DNA from: Streptomyces cyaneus
Lineage (GTDB): Bacteria; Actinomycetota; Actinomycetes; Streptomycetales; Streptomycetaceae
Reading direction: 5' to 3'
Length of the DNA: 64,000 bases
Assembly: GCF_004028635.1 (NCBI RefSeq)
Contig: NZ_RQJW01000016.1
Location: 124,001-188,000, forward strand
This document shows positions 39,578 through 48,687 of this stretch, piece after piece. The translations under genes were made by a program, and so were the position numbers. The notes beneath the pieces were generated by a model. The model did no database searches. It worked only from the letters and a program-made list of their open reading frames with translations, and had not been told where the DNA came from. The first letter of the stretch is position 1. Each line of letters begins with the position of its first letter.

Positions 39578-40495
39578 ATGGCTGCCGTGGCAGACACCAC
39601 GACCGTACGGCGCGTGAGGCGCAGGCCCTCCTTCGGGCGGGTGATGGCCTGGGCGGTGATGGCCGCCATCGTGCTCATCACGCTGCTGCCGTTCTACTGG
39701 ATCCTGCGCACCGCGCTGTCCACGAACACCGCCCTCGCCGCCCACCCCGGCGATCCGCTGCCGGTGGACCTCACCACTGGAGGCTTCGAGCGGGCGCTCG
39801 GCCTGCAGTCGGCCGAGGAGGCGATCGCCCAGGGCGGTTCGGGCGGCGGGCTCAAGTTCTGGCGCTATCTGATCAATTCGGTGATCGTTTCGACCCTGAT
39901 CACCGTGTGCCAGATCTTCTTCTCCGCCATGGCCGCGTACGCCTTCGCCCGGCTGCGCTGGCGCGGACGGGAGAAGGTGTTCGGGCTGTTCCTGGCCGGG
40001 CTGATGGTGCCGACCATCTTCACGCTGCTGCCCAACTTCGTGCTGATCAAGCAACTCGGCCTGGTGGACAACCTGTTGGGCGTGGCGCTGCCGACGATGT
40101 TCATGACGCCGTTCGCGGTGTTCTTCCTGCGGCAGTTCTTCATGAACGTGCCGCGGGAGGTGGAGGAGGCCGCCCTGCTGGACGGGGCCGGGAAGATCCG
40201 GATCTTCTTCCGGGTGATGCTGCCGATGGCGTCCACCCCGATCCTCACGCTGGGACTGCTGACGTACATCACCGCCTGGAACGACTACTTCTGGCCGCTG
40301 ATGGTGTCCTACAGCGACAGTTCGCGCGTGCTCACCGTGGCGCTGGCCATCTTCCGGGCGCAGACCCCGCAGACCGGCTACGACTGGTCCGGCCTGATGG
40401 CGGCCACGCTCATCGCCGCGCTCCCGATGCTCGCGCTCTTCGGCTGCTTCGCACGCCGCATCGTCAGTTCCATCAGCTTCACCGGCGTCAAGTAA
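39578..40495 (+). CDS. Carbohydrate ABC permease, MalG type (second operon)
   Basis: 305 residues, six helices; EAA loop EEAALLDGAGKIRIFFRVML followed by ITAWNDYFWPLMV. The ATG is preceded by GGGAAGGGAG and lies 17 bases after the MalF stop. An inserted outer segment (GLQSAEEAIAQGGSGGGLKF) between the first two helices is longer than in the first operon. Partner of the MalF-type protein. Confidence 0.93.
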   Translation: MAAVADTTTVRRVRRRPSFGRVMAWAVMAAIVLITLLPFYWILRTALSTNTALAAHPGDPLPVDLTTGGFERALGLQSAEEAIAQGGSGGGLKFWRYLINSVIVSTLITVCQIFFSAMAAYAFARLRWRGREKVFGLFLAGLMVPTIFTLLPNFVLIKQLGLVDNLLGVALPTMFMTPFAVFFLRQFFMNVPREVEEAALLDGAGKIRIFFRVMLPMASTPILTLGLLTYITAWNDYFWPLMVSYSDSSRVLTVALAIFRAQTPQTGYDWSGLMAATLIAALPMLALFGCFARRIVSSISFTGVK

Positions 40496-40505
40496 GGGGA
40501 CAGGG

Positions 40506-41855
40506 ATGCGAGTTCGTATGCGTACGGCCGTGGCGCTCGTGGGGGCGCTGGCACTGTCCCTGGCCACCGGCTGCGCGAAGGACGGCGCGGCCGGGTCGGG
40601 CGCAAACACGGTGACGTACTGGCTGTGGGACGCCAATCAACTGCCCGCGTACCAGGCCTGTGCGAAGGGGTTCGAGAAGGAGAATCCGGGCCTGAAGGTG
40701 AAGATCACCCAGATGGGCTGGGCCGACTACTGGACCAAGCTCACCGCCAGCTTCATCGCCGGCACCGAGCCGGACGTCTTCACCGACCACATCCAGAGGT
40801 TCGGGCAGTTCGCCGACCTGAACGTGCTCGAACCGCTGGACGACCTGAACATCGACGACTCCGCCTACCAGGCGGGGCTCGCCGCCAACTGGAAGGGCCA
40901 GGACGGTCATCGCTACGGCGCGCCCAAGGACTGGGACACCGTCGCCCTCTTCTACAACCAGAAGATGGTCAAGGAGGCCGGGCTCACCGGCGAGGAGCTC
41001 GACACCCTCTCCTGGAACCCGAAGGACGGCGGCACCTTCGAAAAGGCCATCGCGCACCTGACGGTCGACAAGAACGGCAAGCGCGGGGACGAGAAGGGCT
41101 TCGACAAGAAGAACGTCAAGGTCTACGGGCTGGCCACGGCCGGCGCGGGCGACGGCGACGGGCAGACCACGTGGAGCCCGTTCACCGGCTCGGCGGGCTG
41201 GCACTACACGGACAAGGCGCGCTGGGGCACCGAGTACCAGTACGACAGCAAGACGTTCCAGTCGGTGGTCGACTGGTACTTCGGGCTGGCGAAGAAGGGC
41301 TACCTCGCGCCCTTCACCGACTACACCGACGGCGCCAACCCGGCCAACGCCCAGGTCGCCTCCGGTAAGGCGGCGACCTCCTTCGACGGTGCCTGGATGA
41401 TCTCCACGTACTACGGCACCAAGGGCCTCGACGTCGGCACCGCACCCACACCGGTCGGCCCGACCGGCAAGCGGGCCACCATGATGAACGGCCTCGCCGA
41501 CTCCATCACCAAGGACGCCCGCAACAAGGCGGGCGCGAAGAAGTGGGTCCAGTACCTGGCCTCGAACGAGTGCCAGAAGACCGTCGGCAGTTACGGCATC
41601 GTCTTCCCCGCGACCCCTGACGGCACCCAGGCGGCCGTGGCGGCGTACAAGAAGAAGGGCATCGACGTGTCCGCGTTCACCGAACCGGTCACCGACAAGA
41701 AGAACTCCACCACGTTCTCCTTCCCGATCACCGACTACGCGGCGGACGTGTACTCCCTGATGCGCCCCGCGATGCAGGGGGTCTTCGCCAACGACGCCCC
41801 GGTGAGCGGTCTGACCAAGACCAACGACCAGATCAACCTGATCCTCTCCCAGTGA
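40506..41855 (+). CDS. Sugar-binding lipoprotein (second operon)
   Basis: 449 residues. Signal peptide RTAVALVGALALSLATGC with lipobox LATGC (Cys 23), then KDGAAGSGANTVTYWLWDAN. Family-1 binding protein: YQACAKGFEKENPGLKVKI, WADYWTKLTASFIAGTEPDV, DHIQRFGQFADLNVLEPLDD, GAPKDWDTVALFYNQKM and a C-terminal AMQGVFANDAP. It sits ten bases after the permease stop. Relatives in this group bind oligosaccharides or monosaccharides such as sugar alcohols; the ligand cannot be read here. Confidence 0.93.
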   Translation: MRVRMRTAVALVGALALSLATGCAKDGAAGSGANTVTYWLWDANQLPAYQACAKGFEKENPGLKVKITQMGWADYWTKLTASFIAGTEPDVFTDHIQRFGQFADLNVLEPLDDLNIDDSAYQAGLAANWKGQDGHRYGAPKDWDTVALFYNQKMVKEAGLTGEELDTLSWNPKDGGTFEKAIAHLTVDKNGKRGDEKGFDKKNVKVYGLATAGAGDGDGQTTWSPFTGSAGWHYTDKARWGTEYQYDSKTFQSVVDWYFGLAKKGYLAPFTDYTDGANPANAQVASGKAATSFDGAWMISTYYGTKGLDVGTAPTPVGPTGKRATMMNGLADSITKDARNKAGAKKWVQYLASNECQKTVGSYGIVFPATPDGTQAAVAAYKKKGIDVSAFTEPVTDKKNSTTFSFPITDYAADVYSLMRPAMQGVFANDAPVSGLTKTNDQINLILSQ

Positions 41856-41884
41856 TCTCTCCACCAGTGAAGGGCACTTGCTCC

Positions 41885-43087
41885 ATGACGTTCTCCCTCG
41901 GCATCGTCGGCGCCGGCCAGTTCTCCGGCCAGTTCGCCACGCTGTTCCAGGCCCACCCCGGTGTCAGCGACGTGTACGTCACCGATCTGCTGCCCGAGCG
42001 GGCCGAGCAGCTCGCCGACGCACAGGGACTGGCCGGCACCTTCCCCTCGTACGAGGCCATGCTGGAGTCGAAGGCCGTCGACGCCGTCGCGATCTTCACC
42101 CAGCGCTGGACCCACGGCCCGCTGGTGCTCCAAGGCCTGAACGCCGGCAAGCACGTCTACTCCGCGGTCCCCATGGCGATCACCACGGAGGAGATCGCGG
42201 CGATCATCGACGCGGTCAAGGCGACCGGCCTGACCTACATGATGGGCGAGACCAGCCAGTACAACCCGGCGACGGTGCACGCCCGCAACCAGATCGCCGA
42301 GGGCGCCTTCGGGCGGCTCTTCTACGCCGAGGGCGACTACGTCCACGACATGGACCTGGGGTTCTACGAGGCGTACCAGTACAGCGGCGGCGAGACCTGG
42401 AAGGCGACCGCCAGCTATCCCCCGCTGCTGTATCCGACGCATGCGGTCGGCGGTGTGCTGGGGGCTTGGCAGACGCACGCGGTCAGCGTGTCGGCGATCG
42501 GGGTGGTGGACGACCGCGGCGACGGCGTCTTCGACAGGTCCGTCAGCCAGTTCGACAACGACGTGTCCAACGCGACCGCGCTGTTCGAGGTCGCGGGCGG
42601 CGGCTCGTTCCGTACGAACGAGTTCCGGCGGGTCGGCTATCCCTCGCACATACGGGAGTCGCGCTTCAGGTTCTTCGGCACCGAGGCGAGCATGGAGCAG
42701 CTCGCGACGGTGGCCCTGTGGCAGGACAAGAAGGGGGTCAAGGACATCAGCGAGCTGCTGGAGCCCAAGCCCACCATGGCTCCTGACGACCCGTCACTCC
42801 AGCACATCTCGCCGGATCTGCGGGCCGCCTTCACCTCGGGTTCGGCGCCGGTGCACGACCGGTCGCGGCTGCCTCGACAGTTCGACAACCTGCACAACGG
42901 CCATGAGGGCAGCCACCACTTCCTGGTGGACGACTTCGTGACGGCCGTCAACACCCGCACCCTGCCGTCCGTGAACGCGTGGGTCGCGGCCCGCTACACC
43001 CTGCCGGGCATCGTCGCGCACGAGTCCGCGCGGCAGGGCGGGGTCAGGCTGGAGATCCCGGACTTCGGGGACGCCCCCGAGGCGTGA
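41885..43087 (+). CDS. Gfo/Idh/MocA-family oxidoreductase of the sugar operon
   Basis: 400 residues. Rossmann motif LGIVGAGQFSGQFATLF at residues 5-21; the usual EKP motif is replaced by AVPMAITTEEI, and GETSQYNPATVHARNQIAEGAFGRLFYAEGDYVHD, spread over residues 120-155, contains the substrate-site Asn/Glu. C-terminal active-site region is YPTHAVGGVLGAW. The replacement of EKP by AVP means a catalytic lysine common to the family is missing, so activity may differ. It follows the lipoprotein gene by 29 bases and is probably the first intracellular step for the imported sugar. Confidence 0.87.
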   Translation: MTFSLGIVGAGQFSGQFATLFQAHPGVSDVYVTDLLPERAEQLADAQGLAGTFPSYEAMLESKAVDAVAIFTQRWTHGPLVLQGLNAGKHVYSAVPMAITTEEIAAIIDAVKATGLTYMMGETSQYNPATVHARNQIAEGAFGRLFYAEGDYVHDMDLGFYEAYQYSGGETWKATASYPPLLYPTHAVGGVLGAWQTHAVSVSAIGVVDDRGDGVFDRSVSQFDNDVSNATALFEVAGGGSFRTNEFRRVGYPSHIRESRFRFFGTEASMEQLATVALWQDKKGVKDISELLEPKPTMAPDDPSLQHISPDLRAAFTSGSAPVHDRSRLPRQFDNLHNGHEGSHHFLVDDFVTAVNTRTLPSVNAWVAARYTLPGIVAHESARQGGVRLEIPDFGDAPEA

Positions 43088-43100
43088 CGTTCCTGCGTGA

Positions 43101-43132
43101 GCCGGGTGCCTGTGCTGCCTCAGGTGCCCGGC
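43101..43132. terminator. Hairpin between convergent genes
   Basis: GCCGGGTGCCTG (43101-43112) and CAGGTGCCCGGC (43121-43132) pair with two central mismatches and an eight-base loop. It lies between the sugar operon and the L,D-transpeptidase gene and overlaps the latter's last codons. Confidence 0.6.
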
Positions 43133-43818
43133 TTGCGGCCGTAGACGAAGACGTCGTCGCCGTTCTTCAGCAGCGACCAGTACTTCTTCGCGACGGTCTT
43201 GGTCATGTTGACGCAGCCGTGCGAACCCGGCGGGTTCCACATGCTGACGCCGACCGAGTGGAAGGCCTGGCCGCCGTCGAAGAACTGGGAGTACGGCATC
43301 GGCACGTTGTAGATGCTCGACACATGGTCGATGTCCCGCCAGTAGATCTTCTTCAGTCCTGTGCGCGTCTCGTACCCGTTGCGGCCGGTGCGGACCGGTA
43401 CGGGGCCGTACACCAGCCTGTCCCCGTCCTGGATCCAGCTCAGCTGGAGCGTGAGGTTCACACAGGCGATACGACCCTTGTTGACGGGGCACTTGCCGTC
43501 CCTGTTCGGGTTGTTGCCGACGACCTTCTGCTTGTTCATGAGGTCCATCACGCCCCAGGTGACGGAACCCGCGTAGCCGGCGTTCGGGGTGATGCCGTGC
43601 TTGGTCTGGAAGGCCTGGATGGCCTTGCAGTCGGCGGTGGACTGCTGGCCGTCGACCGGTCGGCCGAGGAACTTCTCCACCTGCTTCTGGTAGGGCCCGG
43701 TCTGCGTCGTACAGCTCGCGGCCTGCGCCGGCGCGGCGCCGAGCGCGAGCGTGAGCGGTGCGACCAGTCCTCCGGTGATGCCGAGTGCGACTGCTCGCCG
43801 TCTGCGTATGTCCGCCAT
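43120..43818 (-). CDS. Secreted L,D-transpeptidase
   Basis: 232 residues. Signal peptide (RRRRAVALGITGGLVAPLTL, cleavage near AQAAS) followed by a peptidoglycan-binding-like region with a Cys pair (SCTTQTGPYQKQVEKFLGRP; STADCKAIQAFQTKHGI; TWGVMDLM) and then the YkuD catalytic domain: MPYSQFFDGGQAFHSVGVSM, and GSHGCVNMTKTVAK with the nucleophilic Cys. It cross-links peptidoglycan (3-3 bonds) outside the membrane. The start at MADIRRRR is chosen because GGGAGAGG lies seven bases before it; a start six codons earlier has none. Monocistronic. Confidence 0.92.
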   Translation of the reverse strand: MADIRRRRAVALGITGGLVAPLTLALGAAPAQAASCTTQTGPYQKQVEKFLGRPVDGQQSTADCKAIQAFQTKHGITPNAGYAGSVTWGVMDLMNKQKVVGNNPNRDGKCPVNKGRIACVNLTLQLSWIQDGDRLVYGPVPVRTGRNGYETRTGLKKIYWRDIDHVSSIYNVPMPYSQFFDGGQAFHSVGVSMWNPPGSHGCVNMTKTVAKKYWSLLKNGDDVFVYGRKPGT

Positions 43819-44421
43819 GACCAGGCCTCTCCCCATGTGATTCGTGCGTTCTCTGCCAGCTAGACAGGTGCGCGGGGTCGTGGGTTGTGGGCCTGGCGCG
43901 GCTGTGACCAAACGGTGAAATTGTGCCTACGCTGCCGTTAGGACCCCGTACTGGCCTCGCCGGCCGGGGACTGACGGGTGAGTCGGCTGCCGGCGCTGTT
44001 CGGGCTGCGCGATGCGCACAGCGGGGCATCCATGACCGGTGCGACCACCGAGTCGACCTGCTCGCCGACGCCCTCGACGCGCTGGGGGGCGACCGGCGAT
44101 CGTCGTAGCCAAGGCCGGGACCGTGAACAGCTCACGCTGCTCGTGATGGTCCGGGTCGGCGTCGTCTGTTTCACGCTCGCTGAGGCATTCCTGACGCCGA
44201 CCGTGTGCGGCGGGACGCCCGGGCTGCGGGCGGCGTTCAGCGACTGGCGTGTGTCCGAGGCCGACACGGATCAGGGGTCGCCGGGATCGCTTCCGGGCTC
44301 GACGGCATGTGTGGTGTCGGGAAGTCCTGAGCAGGCGACGGCCGCCATGCCCCATGGAGGCCCGCCTCGCCCGTGCGGATAACATCGAGGTCCGCCATGG
44401 TTCCCAGCAGAGGCGACGTTC
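43819..44421. other. 603-base region without a convincing gene
   Basis: Open frames on both strands (for example 43978-44382 plus, 43938-44267 minus) have no RBS, no recognisable domain and a composition like shadow frames. It may be a decayed gene. It must contain the promoters of the divergent L,D-transpeptidase and PucR genes, but I cannot place them. Confidence 0.5.
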
Positions 44422-46080
44422 ATGGATCCGGCCGCGGTGTCTCCGCCCCCAGCCGGCATCAGCCTGCGCCAATTGCTGATGGCCCTGGGTGACACTCTGG
44501 TGGAGGCGCAGGCCGCTCCCGCCGGGCTCGACGTCGAGATACGGGGCGTTGCCCTGCTCGACCCCGAGGACCCTCCGACCGCGCAGCCGGGCGAGTTGGT
44601 CCTCGTCATCGGTGCCCGTGGCCGAGCCGCCCTTCCCGCGCTGCGGGCCGCCGCACGGGACGGAGCCGCAGCCGTCGTGGTCAAACTGGACGGTCCCGGC
44701 CAGGCCGCGGCCCTCAGCGAGACCGCCGCCGAGGCCGGGGTGGCCCTGCTGTCGCTGCGCAGTGAAGCGCGCTGGGAGCAGGTGAACACATTGGCCCGCG
44801 CCGCCCTCGACCACGCCCCTCCGGGATATCCCGGAGAAGGAGCGGACGAGGGCGACCTGTTCTCGCTCGCCCAGACCACCGCCATCCTGACCAGCGGCAT
44901 CGTCAGCATCGAGGACGCCGCCAACCGGGTGCTGGCCTACTCCCGCTCCACCGACTCCGACGAGATCGACGACCTGCGGCGGCGCTCCATCCTCGGCTGG
45001 CAGGGACCGGAGGCGTATCTGGCCAAGCTGCGCGAGTGGGGCGTGTTCCAGCACCTGCACTCCAGCGACCAGGTGATCGGTATCGACAGCCACCCGGAGC
45101 TGGGGATCCGCCGCCGGCTCGCGGTGGCGATCCGGTCCGGGGACCGGCAGCTGGGCACCATCTGGGTGCAGGAGGGCTCGACGCCTCTGTCCGACCACTC
45201 GGAGCAGGCACTTCTGGGCGCCGCCCGGGTCGCCGCGCACCACCTGGTGCGCCGCCGCCGGGAGCTCTCGGAGGACCTGACGCTCACCCGGACCCTGCTG
45301 GCCGGACTGCTGGAGGGGAGCACCGGGCCACAGCCACTCGCCACCCACCTGGGATTCGACGCCGGCCTCCCGGCCGCCGTCCTGGGGTTCTCGTACGGGA
45401 CCGCGGAGGTCGTCGCCGCGCCGGAGACGAGTCCTGTCGGCGCCGCACCGGAGCTGACCCACACCGAGGTCACCAACCTGATCTCGGTGCACATCGCCGC
45501 ACGGCACCGCAGCGCGTTGGTCACCCAGCTCGACCCCCGTATCTATGTGCTTCTGCCCCAGCTGCCCCGCAGTATCGACACGGACACACTGCGCGGCTGG
45601 GGCCAGGAGATCACCGACGCGGCACGCCGCCACCTGGGTCTGCCGCTGCGGGGCTCGGTCGGCTGCCTGGTGTCCCGGCTCGGCGACGTCCCCGAGTCAC
45701 GCCGGGAGTCCGACCGCATCCTCGACGCCATGATGGGCGCCGGCCTTCCCACCGCGGTCGCCGCGCTGCCCGACATCCAGGCGGAAGTGCTGGTCAGCGA
45801 GATGCTGACGCTGCTCTCCAGCCACCCCGAGATACGGGATCCACGGCTGACCGCCCTGGTGGCACACGACAGCGCCCATCAGGGCCGGCTGGCCGAGTCC
45901 CTGCTGGTCTACCTGAACGCCCTCGGCGACGTCCGGGAGGCCGCCGCCCAGCTGCACGTGCACCCCAACACGCTGCGCTACCGCCTTCGCCGGGCCGAGG
46001 AGCTGACCGGTCTCGATCTGAGCCGTCCCGACCAGCGTCTGCTGGCCATGCTCCAGCTGCGGCTGCCAGCCACCGACTGA
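44422..46080 (+). CDS. PucR-family regulator next to an amino-acid permease
   Basis: 552 residues. An N-terminal PucR ligand domain of about 130 residues (GISLRQLLMALGDTLVEAQA, VRGVALLDPEDP-like segment IRGVALLDPEDP, RGRAALPALRAAARDGAAAV) is followed by a GAF-like middle and a C-terminal helix-turn-helix (LLVYLNALGDVREAAAQLHV, HPNTLRYRLRRAEELTGLDL). Members control purine, GABA, proline or polyamine catabolism in actinobacteria. It lies 216 bases before a GabP-like permease on the same strand, with an inverted repeat in the gap, so it probably activates the permease. Confidence 0.9.
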   Translation: MDPAAVSPPPAGISLRQLLMALGDTLVEAQAAPAGLDVEIRGVALLDPEDPPTAQPGELVLVIGARGRAALPALRAAARDGAAAVVVKLDGPGQAAALSETAAEAGVALLSLRSEARWEQVNTLARAALDHAPPGYPGEGADEGDLFSLAQTTAILTSGIVSIEDAANRVLAYSRSTDSDEIDDLRRRSILGWQGPEAYLAKLREWGVFQHLHSSDQVIGIDSHPELGIRRRLAVAIRSGDRQLGTIWVQEGSTPLSDHSEQALLGAARVAAHHLVRRRRELSEDLTLTRTLLAGLLEGSTGPQPLATHLGFDAGLPAAVLGFSYGTAEVVAAPETSPVGAAPELTHTEVTNLISVHIAARHRSALVTQLDPRIYVLLPQLPRSIDTDTLRGWGQEITDAARRHLGLPLRGSVGCLVSRLGDVPESRRESDRILDAMMGAGLPTAVAALPDIQAEVLVSEMLTLLSSHPEIRDPRLTALVAHDSAHQGRLAESLLVYLNALGDVREAAAQLHVHPNTLRYRLRRAEELTGLDLSRPDQRLLAMLQLRLPATD

Positions 46081-46122
46081 CGCCGACCGCGCATTGGCCG
46101 CTCGTACAGGCATTGCGGTCCA

Positions 46123-46143
46123 GTTTGTTCGTCCTTCACAAAC
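46123..46143. promoter_or_regulatory. Inverted repeat, candidate PucR-type operator
   Basis: GTTTGT, nine bases, ACAAAC, in the gap between the PucR gene and the permease gene. TTTGT/ACAAA arms are common in sites bound by this family. No clear -35/-10 pair is visible next to it. Confidence 0.5.
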
Positions 46144-46296
46144 ACGTCGCCCCACGGCCCCCCATACGCTTGCGCAAATCCATTTCCCCAAGTGACACGG
46201 CTCACCTCCCACGAAGAGACGGAGCGGGACACCTGCTCCATGCCGTGAACGCTTTCCCCGGGCGCCGACTCCCCCTCAGGCCCTCCCAACCACTCA

Positions 46297-47769
46297 ATGG
46301 ATGTCGACATGACTACACGTCCCCTCGGTTCTCTCCCCCCTGATACCGCACCACCCGCAGCTGGGCAGCCCCCGGAGCAGGCTGGTCTGCGGGCCGGTCT
46401 CAAGAACCGCCATCTGTCGATGATCGCCATCGGCGGGGTGATCGGCGCCGGTCTCTTCGTGGGTTCCGCCTCCGGTATCGCCGCCGCCGGACCCGGCATC
46501 CTGGTGTCGTACGTGCTGGTCGGCGCCCTGGTCGTCTTCGTGATGCGGATGCTCGGCGAGATGGCCGCGGCCAATCCCTCCTCCGGCTCCTTCTCCGCCT
46601 ACGCGGACCGGGCGCTCGGTCGCTGGGCCGGGTTCTCGATCGGCTGGCTGTACTGGTTCTTCTGGGTCGTCGTACTCGCCGTGGAGGCGACCGCGGGTGC
46701 CGTGATCCTGGAGGGATGGGTGCCGGCCGTACCGCAGTGGGCCTGGGCGCTGATCGTGATGGTGGTGCTCACCGCGACGAACCTGGCCTCGGTCGGCTCC
46801 TTCGGCGAGTTCGAGTTCTGGTTCGCGGGCATCAAGGTCGTCGCCATATCGGGCTTCATCGTCCTGGGCGGCCTGGCGATCTTCGGTGTGCTGCCCGGCT
46901 CCGACCACGCCGCGACCGGCTTCGGCAATCTCACCGAGCACGGCGGTTTCCTGCCCAACGGGCCCGGCACGATCCTCACCGGCATCCTGCTGGTCGTCTT
47001 CTCCTTCATGGGCAGCGAGATCGTCACCCTCGCCGCCGGTGAGTCCCCGGACGCGCGGCGGGCCGTCGCCAAGGCCACCCGCAGCGTGATCTGGCGGGTC
47101 GGCGTGTTCTACGTCGGCTCGATCCTGGTCGTGGTCTCGCTGCTGCCGTGGAACGACCCCTCGATCAAGAAGCACGGCTCGTACGTGGCGGCCCTGGACT
47201 CGATCGGTATCCCGCACGCCGGGCAGATCATGAACGTGGTCGTGCTGACGGCCGTGCTGTCCTGTCTCAACTCCGGCCTCTACACCGCCTCCCGCATGGC
47301 CTTCTCCCTCGGCCAGCGCGGCGACGCCCCCCAGTCCTTCGTCCGCACCAACTCCCGCGGTGTCCCGCAGGCGGCGATCCTGGCCTCGGTGGCCTTCGGC
47401 TTCGTCGCGGTCGTCTTCAACTACCTGTGGAAGGACACCGTCTTCCAGTTCCTGCTGAACTCCTCGGGCGCGGTGGCGCTCTTCGTGTGGCTGGTCATCT
47501 GCTTCTCGCAACTGCGGATGCGGGGGATCATCCTGCGCGAGAGCCCGGACAAGCTGGTGGTCCGGATGTGGCTGTTCCCGTATCTGACGTGGGCGACGAT
47601 CGCGATGATCTCGTTCGTGCTCGTCTACATGCTCACCGACGACAGCGAGGGCGGTGGCCGCAGTCAGGTCCTGCTCTCCGTGCTCGTCGCCGCCCTGGTG
47701 ATCGGGATCTCGGTGGTACGGGAGCGGATCCGCGGCAACGGCACGAAGGAGACGGTCGCGCCGCGGTAG
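46297..47769 (+). CDS. APC-family amino-acid permease (GabP-like)
   Basis: 490 residues, twelve membrane helices, cytosolic Pro-rich N-terminus. Family signatures: LKNRHLSMIAIGGVIGAGLF at the start of helix 1 (the unwound substrate-binding part), MRMLGEMAAANPSSGSFSAY, VFSFMGSEIVTLAAGES and SCLNSGLYTASRMAFSLGQR. The pattern is closest to GABA/amino-acid permeases of the AAT subgroup. Two ATGs (46297 and 46309) are possible and neither has a strong RBS. Likely regulated by the upstream PucR protein. A strong terminator follows. Confidence 0.9.
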   Translation: MDVDMTTRPLGSLPPDTAPPAAGQPPEQAGLRAGLKNRHLSMIAIGGVIGAGLFVGSASGIAAAGPGILVSYVLVGALVVFVMRMLGEMAAANPSSGSFSAYADRALGRWAGFSIGWLYWFFWVVVLAVEATAGAVILEGWVPAVPQWAWALIVMVVLTATNLASVGSFGEFEFWFAGIKVVAISGFIVLGGLAIFGVLPGSDHAATGFGNLTEHGGFLPNGPGTILTGILLVVFSFMGSEIVTLAAGESPDARRAVAKATRSVIWRVGVFYVGSILVVVSLLPWNDPSIKKHGSYVAALDSIGIPHAGQIMNVVVLTAVLSCLNSGLYTASRMAFSLGQRGDAPQSFVRTNSRGVPQAAILASVAFGFVAVVFNYLWKDTVFQFLLNSSGAVALFVWLVICFSQLRMRGIILRESPDKLVVRMWLFPYLTWATIAMISFVLVYMLTDDSEGGGRSQVLLSVLVAALVIGISVVRERIRGNGTKETVAPR

Positions 47770-47798
47770 CCACCGCGACCCGCGTACAGCGTTCCAGG

Positions 47799-47825
47799 GG
47801 CTCCCCGCCACGTCGGCGGGGAGCC
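47799..47825. terminator. Bidirectional terminator
   Basis: GGCTCCCCGCC, loop ACGTC, GGCGGGGAGCC: a perfect 11-bp stem between the convergent permease and short-chain dehydrogenase genes. Confidence 0.85.
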
Positions 47826-47839
47826 GTTCCATGGGTCGC

Positions 47840-48637
47840 TCATGCGCCTCCCCGCTGCCGTGTCCCCACGTGGAAGCCCGTGTTGACCGCCGTCAGGCCG
47901 CCGTCGACGGTGAGGGTGGTGCCGGTGATCCAGGCCGCGTCGCGGGACGCCAGGAAGGCGACGGCGGCGGCGATGTCCTCGGGCTCGCCGACCCGTCCCA
48001 GGGGGTAGAGCGGCCGGATCGCGTCGAGTTCCGCTTCCCTCCCCTCCCACGCCGAGGTCCGCACCGTGCCCGGCGTCACCAGGTTCACGCGGACTGCGCG
48101 GGAGGCGGCGTGCCCGGCGAGGGTGCGGGTGAGGGAGCCGAGGCCGGCCTTGGCGGCGCTGTAGGCGTGGTTGCCGAAGTCCTGGAGGCCGTTGACGGAG
48201 CCGATGTTGACGATGGCCCCGCGGCCGCCGGCGGCCAGGTGCGGGAGGGCGGCACGGCAGCAGCGGTAGGTGCCGGTCAGGGTCACGTCGAGGTCGCGGG
48301 CCCACGCCTCGTCCGGGCCGTCCTCGAAGAGTGGGGTGTCGGGTGTGCAGGAGGCCGCGCTGTTGACCAGGACGTCGAGGGAGCCGAAGGTGTCGACGGC
48401 GTGGGCGACGGCCGCCTCGACGGACGCCCGGTCGGCGACGTCGCACGCCGACGCCCGCGCCGTGAGCCCCGACTCCCGCAGCTTCGACGCGGTCTTCTCG
48501 GCCTCGGGCCCGTCCACGTCCGTGACGAGCACGCGGGCGCCCTCCTCGGCGAGTCGGCGGGCGACGGCCGCGCCGATGCCGCGGGCCGCGCCGGTGATCA
48601 GGACTCCGTACCCTGCGAAGCGCGTTGTGTCCGTCAT
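47840..48637 (-). CDS. Short-chain dehydrogenase/reductase (SDR)
   Basis: 265 residues, classical SDR. NAD(P) motif GVLITGAARGIGAAVARRL near residue 11, NSAAS near 88 (usual NNAG-like position), catalytic Ser in NIGSVNGLQDFGNHA and YSAAKAG with the Tyr/Lys pair, then VNLVTPGTVRTSAWEG. The aspartate after strand 2 (VLVTDVDGPEAEK) indicates NAD preference. Start at MTDTTRF; an upstream in-frame GTG is less likely. Substrate unknown. Confidence 0.9.
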   Translation of the reverse strand: MTDTTRFAGYGVLITGAARGIGAAVARRLAEEGARVLVTDVDGPEAEKTASKLRESGLTARASACDVADRASVEAAVAHAVDTFGSLDVLVNSAASCTPDTPLFEDGPDEAWARDLDVTLTGTYRCCRAALPHLAAGGRGAIVNIGSVNGLQDFGNHAYSAAKAGLGSLTRTLAGHAASRAVRVNLVTPGTVRTSAWEGREAELDAIRPLYPLGRVGEPEDIAAAVAFLASRDAAWITGTTLTVDGGLTAVNTGFHVGTRQRGGA

Positions 48638-48687
48638 GCACCGCACCGTAGTGCCGGAACGATCATCCGGGCAGATAGCGTGCGTCC

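Noticed and set aside
43938..44382. Overlapping frames on both strands in the 603-base gap
   Set aside because: No RBS, no recognisable family and shadow-like composition; at most a decayed gene, so recorded only as a gap.
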